DNA of 64,000 bases from assembly GCA_002104945.1 (NCBI GenBank), contig MCFH01000042.1, positions 372,001-436,000 on the forward strand. Direction: 5' to 3'. Position numbers and translations under genes: made by a program. Below are positions 1 to 10,761 of the stretch, piece by piece. The notes below the pieces were generated by a model, which searched no databases, was not told the origin of the DNA, and saw only the letters and a program-made list of their open reading frames with translations. Numbering within the stretch: position 1 is the first letter of the stretch; each line of letters starts with the position of its first letter. Source of the stretch: Piromyces finnis. Taxonomy: Eukaryota > Neocallimastigomycota > Neocallimastigomycetes > Neocallimastigales > Neocallimastigaceae.

Positions 1-50
1 ACATTTAATATATGTTGTTGACTATTTAAATGATTTTTTCTCTTTTCAGG

Positions 51-117
51 CGTATCAACAAAACTGCGATCACAATAATCACAATAATCTTTATTTAAAA
101 AAAAAAATTAGAGACTT
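51..117 (+). CDS. candidate 3'-terminal exon of a gene entering from the left (partial)
   Basis: A pyrimidine-rich stretch ending TTTTCAG at about 41-49 is a good splice acceptor. The following bases are less A/T-rich than the surroundings and are open in one frame (His/Asn-rich, roughly 20 residues, ending in a TAG inside an A tract). The other two frames also stop nearby. Product cannot be named. It could equally be chance sequence. Confidence 0.2.
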
Positions 118-190
118 TTACTTTTTTAAAAAATTCTATTTATAAAAATTAAACATTTATAAATTGTTGAATATATATATATAATATTAT

Positions 191-384
191 TTACAATTTT
201 TCCCCATGCTTTATTGAATGTTTATAGATTTGTTCTACTCTTTTGGCATATGAGATAAACAAGGAAATTTTGTAATAGTAATTAGCTTCTCGTCCTTTCC
301 CTAAAAAAAAATAAGGAATAAAAGAGAATGAATGAAGCACGTGGAATCATTGTATTATTTACATAATAAATTTGAAATTGTCAT
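191..384 (-). CDS. possible small two-exon gene, 43 aa
   Basis: On the minus strand an ATG (384-382) opens a 22-nt exon (384-363) ending in a GTAAAT donor. After a ~62-nt intron ending TTTTTTTTTAG, a 110-nt exon (300-191) continues in frame to TAA. The 43-residue product starts MTISNLLWKGREANYYYK and is Lys/Tyr-rich, with a weakly hydrophobic, possibly amphipathic middle (KISLFISYAK) and a basic C-terminus. The exon is clearly less A/T-biased than its flanks and uses codons such as GGA, CGA, GCC and CAT, which supports coding. I do not recognise the protein. The large TTTA satellite lies directly upstream of its start. Alternatively the second exon is the last exon of a longer gene whose other exons I could not find. 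Confidence 0.35.
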
Positions 385-480
385 GTGAATTTTAAATTAA
401 CATGATAAATTTATGTAAATTCTAAATATAATTATTATTTTTATAAATTCCTCAAAATACCTTGTAAATGTTTATATTAC

Positions 481-718
<238 letters not shown>

Positions 719-1820
719 CTACTCTACAGTATATTATCCTTTAATAAAATATAATTCAAGTTATTGTATTATCATTAAAGAATTCAACCATTATCATTAT
801 CTTTTTCTTTCATTTCATTCCTATTAAAAAATTTATTTATTCCTTTTGATATTTAACTAAAAATTCTAATGTATCAATAGTTCTATATTTTATTGGTATC
901 ATCGTAATCACACTAATAAACTAGGATCGTTATTCCTAGAAAAAAGACGAAAATAGCAATACAATTAAAAAATAAACTAGTCATAATTATCTATAATTAT
1001 CGTATATTCAATATATCATTTCTTATTAGTATCCTCATAAATAAAAAAAAACATAGTTATATAATGTAATAATATTATTAACATCTTATAAAAATAGCTT
1101 GTTTTTGTATTTTATATAACAAAGTCATGACATTTTTTCAAAAAAGAAAAAAAAAACCTTTTAATTCTTTTAATTATTATTGAAAAGCTGTTTTCCTTCT
1201 TTCAAAAAAACTAGTTTAAAAAAATAAAATTTAAAAATAATTTAAAAATTCATTTGTGTAACCTTGAAAATTTAATTTATTTTAAATTAAATTTTTAATT
1301 ATCAACTTTTTTTAATTAAATAGAAATTCAATATTTAAAAAATATTTTTAAATGCAACTAGCTAGTCATACACACTTTTTTAATAATGCATTAAAAGGAA
1401 ATGACCTTTTTTATTTTACTTTTTTTTTATTTATTTGGCATGCGAAATATCTTTCGTATATAAAAAAAATGTTTTTTTAAAAATTATTAATTATTTAAAT
1501 TTAAAAAAAAAAATCAAAAAATTCATATTGCATGAAAAAAAAAAAAATGGACCGTTTATCCAATAAAAAGTGCATAAAAATGAAATTAAATGGCGTTTCT
1601 ATCAACATATCAACAGTCATTTTACATTGAATTAAAAACAAAAATTGTATTTATTGTATTTGTTATACACTTTATTACAGTCCTAGTAAAATTAGTACCA
1701 AGATAGTATCAAGATATTATAACATAACAAAAAAAAGTAACTATAGGATGTTATTACTCGTTATATGATATACCATTGAAATTCTACATGGAATATTATA
1801 ATATATACCATAAGGTAGAA

Positions 1821-1952
1821 GATAGACCATAATTTACTATAGGATATCATAGGATATCAAAAGAGATACCATAAAATATATTATAGAATATATCATAGAA
1901 TATTTAAAGATAGACCATAATTTACTATAGGATATCATAGGATATCAAAAGA
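1821..1952. repeat. 88-bp-period direct repeat with 44-bp identical core
   Basis: The segment beginning GATAGACCATAATTTACTAT occurs at 1821 and again at 1909, identical for about 44 bases. Between and around the copies are degenerate relatives of 'ATAGGATATCATA'. This looks like a decaying minisatellite with no gene in it. Confidence 0.7.
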
Positions 1953-2696
1953 TTAATCATAAGATAACCTAGTATATATACACCTAATATTATAACAAAA
2001 GATAGCTATTGAAGCATTATCACAATTCATTGCAAAGAATGCAAATCATTATGAATTGATTGTAGTTCTTTAATTTTTCATTCCTTCATTATTTTTCAAA
2101 TACACTTTAAAAACAGCTATCAATCTCATTTCTTATTCATTTCATAAATAGTTTTGGTGTCCTTTCTTTTATACTTTTTTTTTTTTTCATTGACACTTTA
2201 CACCTTTTCACAATTTCACTTTTTCCTTTCTCTTGCTGATGAACAAAAAAAAACTTTGAACTTTTTTATAATTAATATATTATCAATATATTACAATGTA
2301 ATCAAATCTATTAAAGTTTTTTAATTAATAATACTTTTTTTTTTTAATTAAATTGGTTCTCTATTTCTTTTATAGATTAAGTATTGATATTGAAATAAAT
2401 ATAAATTAGTATATATTAAAAGTCAATTACGTATTCTATGGAATAGATATTCTATCAATAGAATTTATTTATATTTCATCATATATTAAATTGAATCATC
2501 CATTCATATTTCAAATTTAAACTATAAAATGATAAAAAAAAGGTGTCATCCTAATTAAATTAAATAATTATTAAATAATTAATATTAATATATACATACT
2601 ATATATTATAGACTATTCAATATTATATATTATTTAAATAATTTACTAATATTATCATCATTTATGATTAATTTATTATTTAATTATTATCTATAT

Positions 2697-2726
2697 AAAT
2701 TTATTTATTTATTTATTCAATAATAT

Positions 2727-2769
<43 letters not shown>

Positions 2770-2960
2770 TTCATTCAATAATATTTATTCATTCATTCAA
2801 TAATATTTATTCATTCATTCAATAATATTTATTCATTCATTCAATAATATTTATTTATTTATTTATTTATTCATTCATTCAATAATATTTATTTATTTTA
2901 TTCATTTATTTATTGTTTAATAATATTTATTTATTTTATTCATTTATTTATTGTTTAATA
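2697..2960. repeat. compound TTTA/TTCA satellite with a higher-order unit
   Basis: Runs of TTTA alternate with TTCA pairs and the spacer AATAATATT, giving a ~22-bp higher-order unit (AATAATATTTATTCATTCATTC) repeated several times. It resembles the satellite at 481-718, so both probably arose by slippage of the same motif. Confidence 0.85.
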
Positions 2961-3692
2961 ATAAAAAAAAACTTTATTACCTTTTTTAATTCTTTTTTTT
3001 TTTTATAATTTCATCAAATTATATTAAAATTAATAATTAATAAAAAAAAAAAAAAAAAAGCATTTTTAAAATTCATTTTCAGAATTGTAAAATATTAAAT
3101 TCCTTTTTTTTTATCTTTTCTTTATAATCTTACCTTTTAAATATATAAAAAATTGTATTCCTATTGCTATTATTCATCAGTAAAAAAAGAGGAAAGAAAC
3201 CTTTGAAATATTGTGCTAATCATTGAATAATAATCATTTATTTCAACAACCATATCCAATAGATATATCACTATATAAAATAAAAAAATAAAAAAAAACT
3301 ATACAAATACACCTAGTAATATATACCTTTTAATCCACTTGTAATATAAATCTACTAAAAAAAAAAAGAAAGAATAAAATAATAAAAATCACCTTTCACT
3401 TGATTTAAATATAAACTATACACAAATAAAAATTACTGTTTTTTTTTTTTTTTCATATAATTTTTTACAGTAATATTAAATTTTAACTTTTAAAAAAAAG
3501 TGTTATAATAGATTATTTGAAATTTGATATAGATATTAAATATTAAAATATAGTATTATGTATAGAAATAGATAGTGATAGATAGACAATGGGAATTAGT
3601 AATGATAAATGATGGTACAAAAAAAATAATAAAAAAAAAAAAAAATCTAATAATAGTATTATATATATATTAATTATTTCTATTTAATAGGA

Positions 3693-5519
3693 ATGTTAAT
3701 GTGTTCAGCTCTCAATATGAATATACCAGAAATTCCACCAATTGAACAACCACCAAGTTCTAACTGTCAAGTTAAACGTATTATATTTTGTCGTCATGCA
3801 GAAACAGCACCCAATGCAAGTTTTCAATTACAAGGTTCAGGAATAAATGAATATCTTAATAATAAGGGTGTAGGTCAAGCAGAGGCTTTAGCAAGACGTC
3901 TTTCCACACAAGAAGATATAGGTGTTATTATTACCAGTAATTTAAGAGTAAGAATATAACAAAAAAAAAAATAGCTATTCATGACTATATAAATTTTATT
4001 TTTACTTTCTTTAATAGTTATTAATAATTTCCTGAAAAAAAAAAAAAGACATTGCTATTATTTTATGTCCATATTTTTTTGAAAAAAAATAAAATATAAT
4101 GATAGACTAATTAAACTAATAATTAATGGATTACTTTTAAATTACATTTAAATTAGAGAGCTGTTCAAACCAGTGAAATTATTGCTGCTGCTTACCCAAA
4201 ATCATTTAATATTATTGTAACTATATAAAATTAATAGTCTAGCAAAAAAAATTTTTTTTTTTTTTTTTTTTTGATACTTTAATATTCGACGTTTTATAAT
4301 ATTATTAATATTACATTAATATTATATTCATTATTACTAATATTATAATTATACTCTATACTATGTATGGAAATAACAGCAAGAACCAGAATTAAGAGAA
4401 ATTTCATGGGGTGTATGGGAAGGTATGGTTTGTCCTGACTTGGACTCCTTAATTGAAAAATGGCAATCAGGCGACTTTACAGGTATAAAATAAAATTACA
4501 ACAAAAATGACAAATTGAAAAAAAAATAGAAAATAAAAAAAAACGCAAATGATAAAGTCAAACCATTTAATAAAAAAAAAGTGGTAATTAATAATATTTT
4601 TTATCTCAAAATAAAAAAAAAAAAATACAAATATTATTTCAAAAATAAAATAGCTTGTGCACCAGGTGGAGAAACTCCATTAGAAGTTAGAGAAAGAGTT
4701 CTCCCAATTATATATTCTTTATTAAAACGTCCAGAAAAAACAATATTAGTTGTTGGTATGTTTTCTCAAAAAATATTTATATATATATATATGAATATGT
4801 GGATATATTAGTAAAATGCAATTTAAAAATAGTAATTATAGTATCATAAATTGATACTATCTTTAACTATTAATAATAAATTAATAATTGAACCTTTTAT
4901 CTATTGCTCTAATTATTAACTAAAATCTTTATTGCTATTCTATTATTTATACAATATTATTTATCTCTCTATCTATCATACGTTTTTTTTCAATATCATT
5001 ATTTTCAAAAAAAAAAAAAAAAAAAAAATATTATTGTAATAATAAATAGTTCATGGAAGATTATTACGTATTTTATTATCCTCCATACTTTATGGAAATT
5101 TGTATCATATGCAATCCTTTAACCATAGAAATACATGTGTTAATATTGTTGATGTCTACTACGAACCAACCGAAAGTAAAACTTCACCAACCGTTTTAAG
5201 TAAAATGTCAAGTTTAAAAAATTATGAACCAAAACAAAATCAACTCTATCCATTAGTAAAAAGTATCTCTGGTGGTGGTATTATTATTTCACCAATACCG
5301 GTTAATTCCGATAAAAGAAATACTAGTTATAAAGATTCCTGTGAATCCTCCTTAAGAATAAAGTCTACAGCAACAAAAAATTATTCCAGTGAAACTAAAA
5401 CTTGTACAGAATATGAAACTCCAATATTAGATATAGATCTCTCTGGTCAAAATTATAAGGTTAAATTTATGCCTGTTATTCTTGACAGTATAGAACATTT
5501 AACTGCTGATTTATATTAA
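3693..5519 (+). CDS. histidine phosphatase (phosphoglycerate mutase-like) family protein
   Basis: Spliced exons 3693-3947, 4157-4216, 4380-4482, 4654-4755 and 5050-5519 give 329 residues in frame with GT-AG junctions. Visible family features: the phosphohistidine motif FCRHAET (residues 32-38, Arg34/His35; Ala replaces the usual Gly after His), the ELREISWGVWEGM acid-loop region (about 109-121), APGGET, and the second catalytic His in VHGRLLR (His175). This is branch-1 histidine phosphatase architecture; the substrate cannot be read from sequence. About 120 C-terminal residues beyond the fold are Ser/Thr/Lys-rich and unrecognised. The ATG at 3693 lies 2 bp after a TTTAATAG acceptor, so the true start may be a 13-nt exon at 3602-3614 (MIND), which splices in phase to this acceptor, or there may be a 5'UTR intron. 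Cytosolic location is likely because no signal peptide is seen. Confidence 0.85.
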
Positions 5520-6550
5520 AAAAAAAAAAAAAAAGAGGAATGGGAAATGGGGATTTAATAAGGATTAAAAAATAAAAAAAAAAAAAAGTTTTTTTTTTTA
5601 ATTATTTATTTATTTATTGAACCTATTTTTTTTTTAAAACAAATATTCATCATTCATCCTCACCTCCACATATTCCATAGTTGTAATAATAATAATTAAA
5701 TGTTGGTCTTTTTTTAAACGTATACAAATATATAAATATAAATTAAACATAATAAAGCACAAAATAAAGAATAAAACAAAATAAAAATAGTTTTTTTTTT
5801 TTTTTTTTATTTTCATATGCTTTTCAAAAAAAAAAAAAAATTTTTTTATGGTTTATAGTTTATGGTTTAAAATTTCATAAACTTTAATTTTTTGGATAGG
5901 ATTTAAAAGTTTGGAATGACATAAATAGAATAATAAAATTGTATAAAATAACAAAGTATTAGCCCAACATGATAATAAAAAAGCACACTATTATATATAT
6001 AGTATTTGGTAAAAAAAAAGAGATTTAATTCTTGACTTTTTTTTTTTTTTTTATCAAGAAATATTAATAAATCTTTCAAGAATAATACCTCCTTTTATGA
6101 TATCAAATTATATTTAGATAGGTAACTTTCTTTGTAAAAAGAAAAAAGTTTTCAAAGGGTTACAATTATACTTTTTTTTTAAAGTCCCTTTTAATGCTTT
6201 TATCATTTAAAAAAAGTATAAATTCTTGATAAATCACTTTTTTAAAATAATAATAATAATATATAATTGATATTTTTATATATTATTATTCATGCCATTA
6301 TTTAACAGACAAAAAAAAAATACATTATTTCAACTTTATTAAACCTATCTATTTTTATTAATGTTATGAAAAAGTAATCCACAATATATTTTGCTTTATC
6401 CATTATTCCTAACAATATGGATTATAAATTTTTTAAAGTGGTAATGGACAAATGGACATCCTATGAATATTAATAAAAGAAGAGTGACTATATTTTAAAT
6501 AATAATTTTGTATATAAAACTTTTTTATATAAAAAAAAAGTTTCAAAAAA

Positions 6551-6625
6551 GCATTATTACCTATTTAAAAAAAAAGGATTATTACCTATTTAAAAAAAAA
6601 TGCATTATTACCTATTTAAAAAAAA
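6551..6625. repeat. three-copy minisatellite ending in A tracts
   Basis: Three copies of a ~25-bp unit, core CATTATTACCTATTT followed by 8-9 A, lie in direct tandem; the middle copy has lost its leading C. The unit structure (unique core plus A tract) matches the unrelated array at 8665-8795. Confidence 0.9.
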
Positions 6626-7040
6626 GAATATTTCTTAATACTTTTTCAAAAAGTCTTTCAAAAACTAAATTTTAAGAAATTCAATTTTGATTTTTTAATT
6701 TAAATTTAATTAAAATTTAATTTATCAAAAAATAAACAATTCTTTAATGATAATAAATAAATAATAAATTATATTAATCCTACCACCATAAGAATAGAAT
6801 TCATAGAAAATAATAAAAAAAGAATATTAATATTTATTATTATTTATTATTAAAATATAATATTATAATTATTATACATAATATTGTTATTGTTATTCAT
6901 TATTATGTTTGATTAGTATTATTTAGAATGACTACTTTTAATATTATTATTATTAATGATTCTTGGTGTTTTATCTTTTATTATAGTATAATTATTAGTA
7001 TAATTTTATTTCTTATTAAAAATAAACCATGAATTATTTT

Positions 7041-7126
7041 AAAAAAAAAAAAACTATTTTATATTTGACAATTTCATAATATTCCATAATATTTTATTTT
7101 AAATATAAAATAGTTTTTTTTTTTTT
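7041..7126. repeat. perfect 26-bp inverted repeat, 34-bp loop
   Basis: The left arm (7041-7066, A13 then CTATTTTATATTT) is the exact reverse complement of the right arm (7101-7126), separated by 34 bases. It could extrude as a cruciform or fold as a hairpin. It resembles a bacterial terminator in shape only. Confidence 0.8.
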
Positions 7127-7377
7127 TTATTTTTTTGATTAAAAAGTTTACTTTTTATAAATGTAAAATTAAATGTAAAATTAAAACGATATAGTCTTAC
7201 AAAACAAAAAATCTAATTCTATTTATTTAAAAACTTTTAATTTTTTGGTTAAAAATGTTAAGTAAAAAAGAAATGCTTTAGCCATTTGTTAAACAAAAAA
7301 GTTTTACTTTTCAAAATAATCAAAAAAAAAAAAAAATTTTTTTAATTAAATTCCAACCATCATAGTTTAGAGGATGG

Positions 7378-7382
7378 CCAAT
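7378..7382 (+). promoter_or_regulatory. candidate CCAAT box
   Basis: GGCCAATCA lies about 235 bp upstream of the ATG at 7617, in the usual orientation for an NF-Y/HAP site. It stands out in a local background nearly devoid of G/C. Function is inferred from the motif alone. Confidence 0.25.
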
Positions 7383-7616
7383 CAATTCAATGATTTAATT
7401 ATAATTCATCTAAAATTAGAACACCTGAAACTAATAAAAAAGAAAGAAAAAAAAAAAAAAAAAGACTAATTTAAAAGTAAATTTTAAATAGAAAAAAAAA
7501 CTGTAAAGATTGAAAAAGGAAAAAAAAAAAGTATAGACTGTAAAGAAAAAAGTTATTAAATATATAAAAAATAGTTTAAAAAAAAATTAAATGAAATAAT
7601 AATAAAAAGAAAAAAA

Positions 7617-8429
7617 ATGAAACTACAATTAAAAGATGGTTTAAAAAATGGAATACTTCCATTTTCAATGATGTTTGTATCTATGGGATTATGTATTGGA
7701 ATATTTAGATTATTTCGATTCATGAATTCAACTGAAATTCAAAAACAAGTAGATGTTGCTGGCGAAGAAACAAATCCAACCATTGGAAGACTTATTTGGT
7801 ATATATTATCAATTATAATATGTCTTTCCTTGGTCATTTTTTCTGAAAAATTACTTAAAAAGGAAGAAGCAAAGGAAGGTGAAGGAGATAATCTTATGAC
7901 CACCTCCACAACAACAACAGAATCTTCAAAAAAAGATAAACATCTTTTATTACCTTGGTTCCTATCTGTAACCGGTGGAATTATGTTATGGCAAGGGATA
8001 GGCGAAAGTTCATGGCATTATGGTTTAGAAATAGATAATAATGAAGGAGAAAAGAATTTTGTAAATTTCCCACGTATTGAAAGTTTTCAAGGTATACCTA
8101 TATTAGTTGTTTTCGTATTACTCTTTCTTTATGGTTATGGAAAATTAGGTTTTGGTGTAGAAAGTTGTCTTGGTGCTTTTCTAGGTAATTGGTATGGTCA
8201 TGTTTGTATTCTTGGTACATATCCTTTCGCTTTAGCCTGTCATATCAATGTAGATATGAAAGCATGGGATAGAATTATGGGTACCATAAATTTCGTTATT
8301 TTTGGAATTATTGGTTTTTACATCATGTTCCTAACTAAAAAATCAAAACAAACAAAATATTTGGCTTCAGTAAGTTTATTCATTGCTTTTGGTGTTTTAG
8401 TCTATGGTGTTATCCTTGCTGAAACCTAA
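7617..8429 (+). CDS. orphan polytopic membrane protein, 270 aa, intronless
   Basis: A single uninterrupted frame from ATG to TAA. Hydrophobic segments, judged by eye, lie near residues 14-33, 58-78, 111-129, 157-175, 188-205, 221-240 and 248-268, so six or seven membrane spans are likely. A hydrophilic Lys/Glu/Thr-rich loop follows the second (about 80-110). Distinctive motifs between later spans are GIGESSWHYG (about 127-136) and LGNWYGHVC, in which conserved-looking Glu, Trp, His and Tyr could form a ligand or metal site. I do not recognise the family and assign no substrate. Lack of introns and position beside a bacterial-type pectate lyase and exporter suggest acquisition from bacteria, but this is inference. 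It is convergent with the lyase. Confidence 0.8.
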   Translation: MKLQLKDGLKNGILPFSMMFVSMGLCIGIFRLFRFMNSTEIQKQVDVAGEETNPTIGRLIWYILSIIICLSLVIFSEKLLKKEEAKEGEGDNLMTTSTTTTESSKKDKHLLLPWFLSVTGGIMLWQGIGESSWHYGLEIDNNEGEKNFVNFPRIESFQGIPILVVFVLLFLYGYGKLGFGVESCLGAFLGNWYGHVCILGTYPFALACHINVDMKAWDRIMGTINFVIFGIIGFYIMFLTKKSKQTKYLASVSLFIAFGVLVYGVILAET

Positions 8430-9291
8430 TTTGAAAAAAAAAAAGACTGACTTGAAATTTAAAATAAAATAATAAATATATAAATATCCATTTATTTTTT
8501 TTTTATTTTTATTTCCTCATACAGAGTTATTTTCCTAATATTGGAATAACCTTTACCACCATTTATTTATTGATAATTGGAAAAAGAAAAGGAAGGAAAT
8601 AAAACAAGATAATCATCATTAATAATTATTATTTCTTTTTGTCTCAAAGTTAGAAAAAAAAATGCCCTTTTTTAAAAAATATTCAACATTAGCATTAATA
8701 GAAAAAAAAAAAAACCTTTTTTAAAAAATATTCAACATTAGCATTAATAGAAAAAAAAAAAAAAACCTTTTTTAAAAAATATTCAACATTAACATAATAT
8801 TAACATGTATAGATATATGTTTTTTTTTTTTTTTTTAATCAACTAATTTAATTTCATTTTTAAAAATAAGAAGAAAAAAAAAAGATAATAAAAATATATA
8901 TACAAACTACATTCCTATTACCTATTTTCAAAAAATAGTAAAAAAAAAAAAAAAAAAAAAACTTGATAAATAAATATAGTTAGGTCTATTTTTTATATTC
9001 TGTCTAATTGGGTTTTTTTCATATTTTATTAGTTTTTTTACTTTTTTTTTTTTTGTTTTGTTTTGTTTTGTTTTTCTGTTTTTTTTTTTTTTTTTTTTTT
9101 TTTAATTTCTATATTCTATATTATTATTTTCAGTTGTTGTTTTTTTTTTTTTTTTTTTACTTTTAATTTAGAATTTTGTTTTGATTATTTGGTTTTTTGG
9201 TTTTTTTTTTAATTTCTATATTCTATATTATTATTTTCATTTATTTTTTTTTTTATTTATTTACTTTTTTTTTTTTTATATTTCTTTCTAT
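8430..9291. other. spacer between convergent genes
   Basis: No gene. It consists of A/T homopolymers, the three-copy array at 8665-8795 and long T runs (9050-9290) that would lie in the 3'UTR or terminator region of the convergent pectate lyase gene. Frames over the T runs encode only Phe/Leu/Ile and are spurious. Confidence 0.6.
8665..8795. repeat. three-copy ~51-bp tandem array ending in A tracts
   Basis: Units begin CCTTTTTTAAAAAATATTCA and continue to ATTAATAG plus 13-15 A, starting near 8665, 8715 and 8766; the third copy diverges after ATTCAACATTA. This is a recent slippage or unequal-exchange product. Confidence 0.9.
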
Positions 9292-10761
9292 TCATTCATC
9301 ATCACTTTCAGCAACTTCACGAACAGAATCATCTTCAATATCCCCAAATTGTATGGAATCTTCTTCCTCCTCAGAATCACTTAAATCTTCTTCGTCAGAG
9401 AAAGAAAACATCCAGGAAGGAACATGATTAATTAAATCATTGACATAGTCTATATCTTTTAATTCATAATCGTAATATTCACTTGGAATAAAGGTATCGG
9501 TGGTAAAGGTAGCATTAATCCAATCTGGATGTTTTTTACCTTTAGCAAGATCTTGAGCGATTCTATTTTGAACTTTAAATTTAAAGGATTGTTCTGCCAA
9601 TCCATTAATATCAATTAATTTTCCATTATATTCTGATTGATGATCATGAAAGATATAACCACCATAACTATAGACAATAACATCATCAGAGTCTGGAATG
9701 TCATCATTTCCAATGTAATTAAATGAGTTACGCTCGGATACAACATTGGATTCGACGCCTAATCCAATAAAATATTGTGGGAAGGCATCATCATCACTAT
9801 GGAAATAATTATTTACGGTATAGGATGGGTAGGCGGGATGGAAAGTTTCAGCATAATAATAATTGTTAAAGGTATGAACCTTACCAAAACGTACACGAGG
9901 TAAACGTTCATTACAATTAATAAATACATTGTTACAGAGCGTGACGCATAAACGATCACGATCCGTTTTACGACTATCGCTATTTCCAATTAGTAACCCT
10001 TTTTTATGATTTTCAAAACGATTGTTGGAAAGGGTCACCTTGGTGGAACCATTAATCACATCAATAAGACCATCATGACTTTCAATATGTTGACCAAATA
10101 CAATAGGTTGAGTATCAAGACTAGTAGAGCCATCACTAAGGTAACAATTATCAATCCAAACATTGGTACTATTATTAATGGAAATGGCATCATATTCGGA
10201 ATTCCATGTTCCATTGACCCCATCGGTTGGAACAAATTTTGAAAAATAATCATTTGGGGCTTCAATATACAAATTTTTTATAATAATATTATCTGTATTT
10301 TTAACTTGAAGGGAAAGTTCTTTAAATCCAGCTTTATAGTCATGACCAATAATAGAGGTATTTGGGGGAATATCAATGTTGACTTGTTGATCTTGAAGAA
10401 TACGTCCTTCACTACGAAGACGAGTAATCTCTTGACATTCCTCTGTTTCTAAATAGGCTTTGGCGTCTTTAGTAAAACATGAAACATACTTTTCAAAAGA
10501 ATAACCAGGAATTAAACTTTCAAAATCAATCAAACTTCCATCTTCACGAGCTAAACCATTAATAAAAGATTCAATATAAATAATTTTTGGATCATTTGGC
10601 TTACCATGATTGACTAAAGCTTCTTTTAATTCATGATACGTTTTAACATGATATTCAATACCTCCTTCACCACCAGTGGTATCCTTTCCCCAACCAATCG
10701 GTGAGGAAGCTTGAACCACCATACCTAATAATAAACTAAAACTTAAAGATATAAATTTCAT
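9292..10761 (-). CDS. secreted pectate lyase, polysaccharide lyase family 1
   Basis: Intronless, 489 residues. The N-terminus MKFISLSFSLLLGMVVQASS is a classic signal peptide, followed by GWGKDTTGGEGG, typical of mature PL1 N-termini. A parallel beta-helix signature is present: NIIIKNLYIEAP, the calcium-site region WIDNCYLSDG with ESHDGLIDV (about residues 203-235), and the catalytic region ERLPRVRFGKVHTFNNYY (about 286-303), where Arg acts as base. It should cleave de-esterified pectin by beta-elimination, with Ca2+, outside the cell. No dockerin or binding module is seen, so it is probably free rather than cellulosome-bound. The last ~35 residues are an unusual Asp/Glu/Ser-rich acidic tail. 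Lack of introns and bacterial-type sequence suggest horizontal acquisition, as is common for gut-fungal carbohydrate enzymes. Confidence 0.93.
   Translation of the reverse strand: MKFISLSFSLLLGMVVQASSPIGWGKDTTGGEGGIEYHVKTYHELKEALVNHGKPNDPKIIYIESFINGLAREDGSLIDFESLIPGYSFEKYVSCFTKDAKAYLETEECQEITRLRSEGRILQDQQVNIDIPPNTSIIGHDYKAGFKELSLQVKNTDNIIIKNLYIEAPNDYFSKFVPTDGVNGTWNSEYDAISINNSTNVWIDNCYLSDGSTSLDTQPIVFGQHIESHDGLIDVINGSTKVTLSNNRFENHKKGLLIGNSDSRKTDRDRLCVTLCNNVFINCNERLPRVRFGKVHTFNNYYYAETFHPAYPSYTVNNYFHSDDDAFPQYFIGLGVESNVVSERNSFNYIGNDDIPDSDDVIVYSYGGYIFHDHQSEYNGKLIDINGLAEQSFKFKVQNRIAQDLAKGKKHPDWINATFTTDTFIPSEYYDYELKDIDYVNDLINHVPSWMFSFSDEEDLSDSEEEEDSIQFGDIEDDSVREVAESDDE

Larger units (their letters stand above)
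719..3601. other. gene-free A/T-rich spacer
   Basis: Nothing convincing as coding sequence or RNA gene was found on either strand. It contains A and T homopolymers, a 44-bp direct repeat (1821-1864 and 1909-1952), a compound TTTA/TTCA satellite (about 2697-2960), and a CCAAT pentamer at 3256-3260 about 350-440 bp upstream of the histidine phosphatase start. Confidence 0.6.
5520..7616. other. gene-free A/T-rich spacer
   Basis: No plausible gene. It holds homopolymer tracts, an A-tract minisatellite (6551-6625), a long perfect inverted repeat (7041-7126) and a CCAAT box (7378-7382) upstream of the next gene. Confidence 0.6.

Noticed and set aside
6551-6625. Regular repeats resembling a CRISPR array
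   Set aside because: Units are in direct tandem without unique spacers, and the DNA is eukaryotic. The 8665-8795 array was rejected for the same reasons.
7041-7126. Hairpin plus T run like a rho-independent terminator
   Set aside because: Stem is A/T only and the surrounding genes are eukaryotic; such terminators are not expected.
9181-9427. Two overlapping plus-strand frames at the lyase 3' end
   Set aside because: T-tract translation and antisense shadow of the lyase acidic tail.
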